Positions 1-4,741 of a DNA stretch of 5,349 bases are shown here, one piece after another. The first letter of the stretch is position 1. Each line of letters begins with the position of its first letter. A model generated the notes under the pieces. It was not told where the DNA came from. It made no database searches and saw only the letters and a list, made by a program, of their open reading frames with translations. Origin of the DNA: JAFGKM01 sp964408175. Lineage in GTDB: Bacteria; Ratteibacteria; UBA8468; B48-G9; JAFGKM01. The position numbers and the translations under genes are program-made. The stretch covers positions 1 through 5,349 of the forward strand of contig CAYOYL010000157.1 of NCBI GenBank assembly GCA_964408175.1, read 5' to 3'.

Positions 1-854
1 GCAGGATATCCTGTGCCGTCCCAGTTCTCGTGGTGTGTAAGTGCTATTTTTTCCGCTACCTGCAGGTATTTAGAAGACGACCCCTTAAGTATTTCTGCAC
101 CGATTGTAGTGTGGGTCTCCATAATTTTTAATTCATCCGGTGTAAGTGCCCCGTTTTTTCTGAGGATATTGTCCGGGATTCCTACCTTGCCGAGGTCATG
201 CATGGGGGAGGCGTGTGAAAGGATGCCAACCGTTTCTTTGGAAAAACCCAGTTCATCGGCCAACACCTCTGCATAGTAACCCATTCTTTTTATGTGTGAG
301 CCGGTTTCCTCATCTCTGTACTCAGCAGTTACAGTCAGACGGTATATGGTCTCAATGTAAGCGGTTTTGATAGTCTGGTTTGCCATGTCAAGGTCTTGCA
401 GAGATATTCTCAATTCTTCGGTTCGCAGTTTAATCTTCTCCTCAAGGTTCTTCTGGTACTCCCTGTTTTCCATAATCAGATGGCGTTTTTCCAGAGAGTT
501 TTTTACAGCATGCTGGACCTCTTCTATATTAAGTGGTTTCGTGAGGTACCTGTCAGCCCCCTGATTGAGGGAGGAGATAGCGTCTCTCAGGTCGTCACTG
601 GCAGTAATCATAATTACCCGGGTATCAGGATAAGACTCCTTTATTTTTTTCAAGAGCCACAGACCGTTTTCACCCGGCATATGGATGTCAACTATTGCAA
701 GAGAGAATTCTGTTTTTTTTGTGATGTTGAAGGCTTTTTCACTATCTTCTGCTTTTTCCACCTTATCGTATCCGAGGTGATTCATATAACGGTTTAAAAT
801 ATCCCTCGTCAGTTCTTCATCGTCAACAACAAGTATCTTTTCTTTACTTGCCAT
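1..854 (-). CDS. Response regulator with receiver and HD-GYP c-di-GMP phosphodiesterase domains (C-terminus outside window)
   Basis: The minus strand is open from an ATG at 854 to the left edge, giving 284 complete codons without a stop. Residues 5-120 form a receiver: acidic pair D11/D12, phospho-acceptor D56 in VDIHMP, T84 and K106 (TKP). Residues about 115-165 are a charged, probably coiled-coil linker. From about 165 an HD-GYP domain follows, with H187, the HD pair H219-D220 in MHDLGKVGIPD, H248, H274/H275 and the signature HHENWDGTGYP at 274-284. HD-GYP enzymes hydrolyse cyclic di-GMP, usually to pGpG or GMP, using a di- or tri-metal site; every ligand visible here is intact, so activity is likely. 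The remainder of the domain lies outside the window. The start is supported by GGAGG at 861-865, six bases upstream. The gene overlaps the upstream kinase by 11 bp, so the two are probably translationally coupled and cognate. It should be a cytoplasmic effector controlled by phosphorylation. Confidence 0.95.
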   Translation of the reverse strand, partial: MASKEKILVVDDEELTRDILNRYMNHLGYDKVEKAEDSEKAFNITKKTEFSLAIVDIHMPGENGLWLLKKIKESYPDTRVIMITASDDLRDAISSLNQGADRYLTKPLNIEEVQHAVKNSLEKRHLIMENREYQKNLEEKIKLRTEELRISLQDLDMANQTIKTAYIETIYRLTVTAEYRDEETGSHIKRMGYYAEVLADELGFSKETVGILSHASPMHDLGKVGIPDNILRKNGALTPDELKIMETHTTIGAEILKGSSSKYLQVAEKIALTHHENWDGTGYP

Positions 855-3210
855 CGGGTACCTCCAGAACAGGTAGTCTTATCGTAAAGACTGCCCCTCC
901 TTCTTCCCTGTTCGCTGCATGGATTTCACCGCCGTGTTCCTTTATAATCCCGTAACTGACCGAAAGACCCAACCCTGTACCTTTACCGGCAGGCTTGGTT
1001 GTGAAAAAAGGGTCAAATAGTTTAGGGATTGCCTCTTTTTTAATACCGGGTCCGGTATCTGAAACTTCTATAACCACTCTTTGTTCTTCCTTCTTTTTCC
1101 CTTCCAGAAAGATATTGACAGTCAGTACTCCACCTTTCCCGGTTTCACGCATCTCGTATTCTGCATTGTTTATGAGGTTCAGAAATACCTGTTCCAGTTG
1201 TGAGGGGTCTGCCATTATGTTCGGAATGTCCGTCTGATAGGTCTTTTCGTATTTGATATTCCTCGTGGAGAGTTCATAATCTCTCATCTTCAATACACTG
1301 TCCATAACCTCGCTGACAGATATATTTTTGCGCATCGGCTCTTCTCTTCGGGCAAACCTGAGAAGATTGGCAATTATTTTATAAACGCGCTGGCTTGCTT
1401 CGTACATATTCTCAATATCTTTTCTGGTCTCCTTAGCAAGTTTTACCTTGTCTTCCAGTAGCATAAGTTCCGCAATACCCATAATGCCTGTGAGCGGATT
1501 GTTTATCTCATGTGCAACCCCGGCAATAAGTTCTCCCACAGCAGCAAGTTTCTCAGAGCGCACAAGTTGTTCTATAAGGTTTTTTCTTTCATTCTCAAGA
1601 AGAATCATTGACCAAGCAAGAGATATGTCTTCAGAGAGTTCTACGAGCAGCGTTCTTTCCTGTGCGTCAAAGGCGTTCTGACGGTCTGAGCCGATAAACA
1701 AAACTCCAGAAATATTTTCGCGTATCAGAATCGGCAGTCCGATGCAGGAATTGAACCTTTTTTTGCTCTTTATCGTTTTCTTCAGATAGGTGCGGAGAGC
1801 AGCGTCTTGACTGATATTTCTGTAGATGACATCTTCTCTTTTTATGACTGCTGCCAGTACAGGGTTTGCTGTAGGCCTGTCATCATCCAGATTAACAGGT
1901 ATGTCTTTGACAGATTCATCTTTCAGCCCTGCCTTTGCAGTAAAGGTTATTGTGTCAGTCTCTTTTTTGGTGTTTCCTGCCATAACAACGGGATAACCAC
2001 CTGTTTCATACAGTACCTGACAGACTTTTCCCAGCAGGGTTTTTATATCAATCCCTTCCGTCTTGAAGATAAAATGGTTGATTTTTTGAATAGTTGCCAA
2101 CAGTCTGTTTAGAAAAATGAGTCTTTCTCCAGTTTCTTTAATCTCTGTTACGTCAAGACAGTATGCAGTATAACCGATAAACCTGCCTTTTCTGTTGTAA
2201 TAGGGGGAACCATTGCTTTGTATCCACCTGTATATGCCGTCTCTGCGCCTCATCCGGCAGACAAGATTGAATTGTTCACGGTGGTCAAAGGCATCTTTGA
2301 TGATTGCCCTAATCTTTACAATGTCATCGGGGTGTATATTTTCCATCCATCCTTCACCCTCATCCTGTTTCAACGTGCGTCCTGTGAACTCACGCCATGG
2401 ACGGTTGCAAGAGTTAACCTTCATTCTGGTGTTTAGTGTTAGTATGAGGGTTGTGCCGGAATCCGCCAGTGCCCGGAAGTGCCGCTCACTCTCAAGAAGT
2501 TCTTCTTCCTGCCTTAGAATTTCCACCTGCTTGTCCGTCAGTTCAGTCCTTGTTTGTTGCAGTGTTTTCAGTGTATCTATCCAGCGGTTAAACCGGTAGG
2601 AAGATGCCTGTTTGGAATAGAGTTCATCAGGAGGCATATAATAGATATTGTTGAGAGTTTCTGTTCCTGCTATAACTGTGGGATGTGCAGTCAGAATGTC
2701 CAGCAGTATCCCGGCGTCAAACTTTCGCCGGTCATACTGGCACAAAGCGATAGTTTTGCTGCCCGGGAAAAAATTGTTAAGTTTGGTTTCATATTCCACC
2801 AGCCGTTCCCAGCCTTGAGGTTTTTTCAGTACCCAGTTTGTTTCACCTGTTGCCCGAAGCGCGGAATATCCTTCGGCAATCGCTTTGTCTGTCTCTAATC
2901 TTAGTGTTTTTATTATAGTCTCGGGGTTGAAGACTCCTTCAGGCAGGTAAAACTCAGAGGATGGAATGATAGACAACTGATTGCGTTTAAGGTAGGTTTC
3001 TGCATTTAGAACGCTCTCTTTTAGATACCTCAGGATATCAGAGATGTCAATGGCATCTGTTACATAGAATACCTTTTCGTTTCTTTCCAGCCCCTGCAGG
3101 ATATATGATGTGAGTATTGTTTTGCGTTCTTCTTCAGTATCGTATATCAGACAGAGGTGGTCGCCTGTTTTAATTTGAGATAGTCTCTTTTGAGGAGCAT
3201 TTGCATCCAT
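844..3210 (-). CDS. Soluble hybrid-sensor histidine kinase: MEDS, PAS, GAF, HisKA and HATPase domains
   Basis: This is a 788-residue protein if translation begins at the ATG at 3210 (MDANAPQKR). Domains in order: a MEDS sensory domain at about 12-190, opening with TGDHLCLIYD and containing a ATGETNW motif; a short helical linker at 205-245; a PAS domain at 240-358 with HPDD and RDGIYRWIQ motifs; a GAF domain at about 365-540; HisKA with phospho-acceptor H567 in AHEINNPLTG; and a HATPase domain with N-box NLINNAE (N682), G1 DTGPG (718-722), F-box FDPFFTTK and G2 GKGTGLGL (742-749). All catalytic boxes are intact. No membrane segment is visible, so it should sense an internal signal. MEDS was named from the methylotroph regulator DcmR and predicted to bind small hydrocarbon derivatives; the ligand here is unknown. 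The frame stays open upstream to an ATG at 3318, but those 36 residues are encoded by a palindromic repeat and I reject them. AAGGG lies five bases before 3210. Likely partners are the two response regulators on either side. Confidence 0.95.
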   Translation of the reverse strand: MDANAPQKRLSQIKTGDHLCLIYDTEEERKTILTSYILQGLERNEKVFYVTDAIDISDILRYLKESVLNAETYLKRNQLSIIPSSEFYLPEGVFNPETIIKTLRLETDKAIAEGYSALRATGETNWVLKKPQGWERLVEYETKLNNFFPGSKTIALCQYDRRKFDAGILLDILTAHPTVIAGTETLNNIYYMPPDELYSKQASSYRFNRWIDTLKTLQQTRTELTDKQVEILRQEEELLESERHFRALADSGTTLILTLNTRMKVNSCNRPWREFTGRTLKQDEGEGWMENIHPDDIVKIRAIIKDAFDHREQFNLVCRMRRRDGIYRWIQSNGSPYYNRKGRFIGYTAYCLDVTEIKETGERLIFLNRLLATIQKINHFIFKTEGIDIKTLLGKVCQVLYETGGYPVVMAGNTKKETDTITFTAKAGLKDESVKDIPVNLDDDRPTANPVLAAVIKREDVIYRNISQDAALRTYLKKTIKSKKRFNSCIGLPILIRENISGVLFIGSDRQNAFDAQERTLLVELSEDISLAWSMILLENERKNLIEQLVRSEKLAAVGELIAGVAHEINNPLTGIMGIAELMLLEDKVKLAKETRKDIENMYEASQRVYKIIANLLRFARREEPMRKNISVSEVMDSVLKMRDYELSTRNIKYEKTYQTDIPNIMADPSQLEQVFLNLINNAEYEMRETGKGGVLTVNIFLEGKKKEEQRVVIEVSDTGPGIKKEAIPKLFDPFFTTKPAGKGTGLGLSVSYGIIKEHGGEIHAANREEGGAVFTIRLPVLEVPDGK
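859..865 (-). promoter_or_regulatory. Ribosome binding site of the HD-GYP regulator, inside the kinase gene
   Basis: The minus strand reads GGAGGTA here, a near-perfect Shine-Dalgarno sequence six bases before the ATG at 854. It lies within the last codons of the histidine kinase gene (Leu-Glu-Val-Pro), which fixes the HD-GYP start and suggests coupled translation. Confidence 0.75.
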
Positions 3211-3243
3211 TTTTACCCTTTCTTTCAATGTTGTGAAAAATTT

Positions 3244-3290
3244 CTCTCCCCTCACTTTAATCCTCTCCCCGCAGGGGAGAGAAAAGGGGG
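3244..3290. repeat. REP-like palindromic element between regulator and kinase genes
   Basis: CTCTCCCC at 3263-3270 and GGGGAGAG at 3274-3281 form a perfect 8-bp stem around a 3-base loop (GCA). A direct copy of CTCTCCCC lies at 3244-3251, and a G-rich run at 3286-3291 closes the element. Base composition is unlike the A+T-rich flanks. From general knowledge, short elements of this CTCTCCCC-type pattern are dispersed between genes in many environmental bacterial genomes and often become falsely translated as an SLPxGERxKVRGE-like tail; that is exactly what happens here in the frame upstream of the kinase. No run of T follows the stem on either strand, so it is not a standard terminator. It may stabilise or attenuate the transcript between the two genes. 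Exact borders are uncertain. Confidence 0.65.
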
Positions 3291-3339
3291 GTACTGCAAA
3301 GGGAGCGGAGTCCCACAATGATAATTTTTATAATGCAGT

Positions 3340-3954
3340 CTAATGCGTTTGTATCAGTTTCTTTAGACTGTCCAGAAGTTCATTAAAATCCAGTGGTTTT
3401 TCCAGACAGAAAGAAGCGCCTTCTTTTTTTATCCTCTCTATGTTTTCTTCAGAAGGATACCCTGTAACGGCTATTACATTAATATCTCTGGTAAGGGGGT
3501 CAGATTTAATCTTCCTGCAGACCGCAAAACCGTCAATCTTAGGCATAATAATGTCAAGGATTACAATATCTGGTTTGAAAGAATAAACAAGTTGTCCTGC
3601 TTCAAATCCACTTGTGGTTCCTGTTACATGAAAGTCGGGACGGGTTTTTTCTAAAAAAGTTTTGATGGTTTCTATTATATCTATCTGGTCATCTACTATT
3701 AGTATTCTGGTTTCCTGATATAACGAATTTTCTTCAACGAGAGCGAGCAGGTTGGATTTTTTCATAAAACTCAAAAAATCACGACGGAATATATTATACC
3801 TGCCGCCCGGCACGCGCGAGGCTTTCAACTTTCCGTCTTTTACCCAGTTAAAAACAGTTGCTCTTGACATATGGCATATCCGGGCAACCTCACCAGTACT
3901 TAGATAAGGCTTTATCTCTTTTGACGTTTTTGACATAATTGTCATAATTGACAT
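3340..3954 (-). CDS. Response regulator with N-terminal MerR/excisionase-type helix-turn-helix and C-terminal receiver
   Basis: From the ATG at 3954 the product has 204 residues. Residues 17-66 (YLSTGEVARICHMSRATVFNWVKDGKL, then a basic wing around RVPGGRYNIFRRDF) match the helix-turn-helix of the MerR/excisionase superfamily, which reads DNA through a helix pair and a wing. Residues 83-201 are a receiver: D88/D89, phospho-acceptor D134 in VILDIIMP, T164 in VTGYP and K186 in EKP. All phosphorylation residues are present. The order, DNA-binding domain first and receiver last, is the reverse of OmpR or NarL regulators. It probably acts as a phosphorylation-controlled transcription factor; targets are unknown. 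Three in-frame ATGs (3954, 3945, 3936) compete as start. I chose 3954 because AGAGG (3962-3966) lies seven bases before it, but a strong promoter overlaps this site, see the separate entry. The open frame continues to 4152; those hydrophobic, A+T-rich residues look non-coding. It precedes the kinase by 129 bp and is a likely phosphorylation target of it. Confidence 0.9.
   Translation of the reverse strand: MSIMTIMSKTSKEIKPYLSTGEVARICHMSRATVFNWVKDGKLKASRVPGGRYNIFRRDFLSFMKKSNLLALVEENSLYQETRILIVDDQIDIIETIKTFLEKTRPDFHVTGTTSGFEAGQLVYSFKPDIVILDIIMPKIDGFAVCRKIKSDPLTRDINVIAVTGYPSEENIERIKKEGASFCLEKPLDFNELLDSLKKLIQTH
3922..3953. promoter_or_regulatory. Candidate operator: TGTCA/TGACA boxes at 9-bp spacing
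   Basis: Reading the minus strand, TGTCA begins at 3953, TGACA at 3944, TGTCA at 3935 and a degenerate CGTCA at 3926, each 9 bases after the last, with AATT or A-rich spacers. Adjacent boxes are inverted, so each pair forms a short inverted repeat. The -35 box of the promoter upstream also contains TGACAATT, repeated at 3944-3937. The array lies across the transcription start and the alternative start codons of the HTH regulator, a place where self-repression would act. The 9-base period also equals three codons (Ser-Ile-Met, Thr-Ile-Met), so chance or coding constraint is possible. Confidence 0.3.
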
Positions 3955-3955
3955 T

Positions 3956-3984
3956 ATATTACCTCTATCTTTTAAAATTGTCAA
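3956..3984 (-). promoter_or_regulatory. Near-consensus sigma-70 promoter of the HTH-receiver gene, overlapping its start region
   Basis: On the minus strand a perfect TTGACA (3984-3979) is followed by 17 bases and TAATAT (3961-3956). An overlapping TATAAT occurs at 3958-3953 with 20-base spacing. With the 17-base spacing, transcription would begin near 3949, just downstream of the ATG at 3954. A transcript from this promoter would therefore lack the 3954 start and its ribosome binding site, leaving ATG 3945 or 3936 almost leaderless. A transcript entering from the SLOG gene could use 3954. This is sequence matching only. Confidence 0.55.
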
Positions 3985-4000
3985 GAGGTGTGTGGAAAAT

Positions 4001-4029
4001 TTGCCTGTAGATATAAAAAATTGTAATAT
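4001..4029 (+). promoter_or_regulatory. Candidate plus-strand sigma-70 promoter in the 219-bp gap
   Basis: TTGCCT (4001-4006), a 17-base spacer and TAATAT (4024-4029) match the sigma-70 pattern. Predicted transcription begins near 4036, directly before a Shine-Dalgarno-like GGGAG at 4037-4041. It stands back to back with the minus-strand promoter at 3956-3984; the two -35 boxes are 16 bases apart, a layout typical of divergent, jointly controlled promoters. A+T richness raises the chance of a random match. Confidence 0.35.
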
Positions 4030-4048
4030 CTGTAGCGGGAGAAGTAAG

Positions 4049-4114
4049 ATGATATATCTTCTGGTTTTGCTGATTGGAATATACCTTATAATGAAAAGAA
4101 ATTGGAAGATGTAG
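4049..4114 (+). CDS. Possible 21-residue single-membrane-segment peptide
   Basis: An ATG at 4049 opens a 21-codon frame ending with TAG at 4112-4114. The product starts MIYLLVLLIGIYLIM and ends KRNWKM: about 14 hydrophobic residues, then a short basic tail, the form of a tiny inner-membrane peptide with its C-terminus in the cytoplasm. GGGAG (4037-4041) lies seven bases before the start, and a promoter candidate lies directly upstream. It sits divergently from the HTH-receiver gene in a gap where neither neighbour has coding sequence. I recognise no family. By size and shape it resembles regulatory membrane peptides such as KdpF-like subunits or the Ibs-type toxins of type I toxin-antitoxin systems, but there is no sequence match to claim. 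A 66-bp frame in A+T-rich DNA can arise by chance, hence low confidence. Confidence 0.3.
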   Translation: MIYLLVLLIGIYLIMKRNWKM

Positions 4115-4173
4115 GGAGATATGAACCTTATATTCTGAAGTGAGATATACAATATTCAGATTATTACTGAGGT

Positions 4174-4671
4174 TCAGGGAGAGAAGGCGAGGGAGACTGC
4201 CTCTTCCGGCGTGGCGGCGATGAGAGGCCTCTTTTTAAAGGACCTGATGACCTCCTTTTGGGATAGAAGGTGTGACACGCCTCCAGAAGGTGCAAGGATT
4301 ATAGTTCTCTTGCCCAGAGATATTGCCATAGAGATTTCGTTCAGTGTACCCCACCTGCCGCAGATGCTTATGACACTGTCTGCACAGTTTACGATAATGC
4401 TATTCCTGAAAAGTCCCAGACCTGTGGCTATGGGTATGTCTATGTAAGGGTTTGCAGTCTCTTTCTTCCACGGTAGTATGCCGACGGTGATACCGCCGCC
4501 TTTCTTCGCTCCTTTTGCAGATGCCTCCATAATTCCGCTGAGCCCACCGCAGACAAGTATTCCGCCTTTCCTTGCTATGAGAAAGCCGACCTCTTCGGCA
4601 AGTTTCAGGATATTATTGTTCAGGTTCGTATCATTTCCATTGCTGCCTGAGACTGCTATGATTTTTTTCAT
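4174..4671 (-). CDS. SLOG/LOG-fold nucleotide-binding protein, TIGR00725 type
   Basis: The 165-residue product begins with a Rossmann-type strand (KKIIAVSGS) and carries VCGGLSGIMEA (40-50), GAKKGGGITVGILP (54-67), NPYIDIPIATGLG (74-86), RN at 89-90 and a CGRWGTLNE loop at 104-112. This pattern and length fit the TIGR00725 group, often loosely annotated as lysine decarboxylase-like; the wider SLOG superfamily binds nucleotides or nucleotide-derived ligands, and LOG members release cytokinin bases from nucleotides. The exact reaction of this group is not established to my knowledge. The usual GGxGTxxE loop has Arg (R106) in place of the second Gly, which may alter ligand binding. No membrane segment or signal peptide is seen; it is cytoplasmic. 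GAGAGG at 4681-4686, nine bases upstream, supports the ATG at 4671. It lies first in the minus-strand series, but the 219-bp gap leaves its link to the signalling genes open. Confidence 0.88.
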   Translation of the reverse strand: MKKIIAVSGSNGNDTNLNNNILKLAEEVGFLIARKGGILVCGGLSGIMEASAKGAKKGGGITVGILPWKKETANPYIDIPIATGLGLFRNSIIVNCADSVISICGRWGTLNEISMAISLGKRTIILAPSGGVSHLLSQKEVIRSFKKRPLIAATPEEAVSLAFSP

Positions 4672-4687
4672 TTGAAAATTCCTCTCA

Positions 4688-4716
4688 TTGCCGTATATGA
4701 TAACCTATGGTAAAAT
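4688..4716 (+). promoter_or_regulatory. Candidate promoter of the aminotransferase gene
   Basis: TTGCCG (4688-4693), 17 bases and TAAAAT (4711-4716) fit a moderate sigma-70 promoter. Predicted start is near 4723, giving an 18- to 20-base leader with the GGAGA ribosome binding site at 4731-4735, six bases before the ATG at 4742. Confidence 0.5.
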
Positions 4717-4725
4717 AAAAGACAA
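4697..4725 (-). promoter_or_regulatory. Candidate promoter of the SLOG gene
   Basis: On the minus strand TTGTCT (4725-4720), 17 bases and TATCAT (4702-4697) form a sigma-70-like promoter. Predicted start is near 4690, four bases before the GAGAGG ribosome binding site (4686-4681) of the gene starting at 4671. It is interleaved with the opposite-strand promoter candidate at 4688-4716. Confidence 0.5.
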
Positions 4726-4741
4726 AAAATGGAGATAAACT

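Larger units (their letters stand above)
3955..4173. other. Intergenic gap of 219 bp between SLOG and HTH-receiver genes
   Basis: This A+T-rich gap holds the two back-to-back promoter candidates and the possible small peptide frame described separately. Between 4115 and 4173 I see only weak short inverted repeats, such as TTCTGAA near 4132 with ATTCAGA near 4153, and no T-tract terminator for the SLOG gene. Without a visible terminator, transcription from the SLOG gene may continue into the regulator gene. Confidence 0.5.

Noticed and set aside
396..797. Plus-strand frame of 133 codons inside the HD-GYP regulator gene
   Set aside because: It lies opposite the receiver and linker of the regulator, which has all expected motifs in frame; the antisense product has no recognisable features.
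3263..3281. Palindrome as a rho-independent terminator
   Set aside because: The stem is strong but neither side has an adjoining run of T in the direction of transcription; the next bases on the minus strand are GATTAAAG.
3211..3318. N-terminal extension of the kinase from an ATG at 3318
   Set aside because: The 36 residues come from a palindromic repeat and have no relation to MEDS proteins, which begin close to the TGDHLC motif; the ATG at 3210 has a usable ribosome binding site.
4121..4138. A five-codon frame (MNLIF) after the small peptide
   Set aside because: The GGGAG before it is only two bases from the ATG and the frame is too short to support.
3955..4152. Extension of the HTH-receiver protein from an ATG at 4152
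   Set aside because: The 66 residues are hydrophobic, A+T-driven and contain promoter-like sequence; the HTH domain starts soon after the ATG at 3954, which has its own Shine-Dalgarno sequence.
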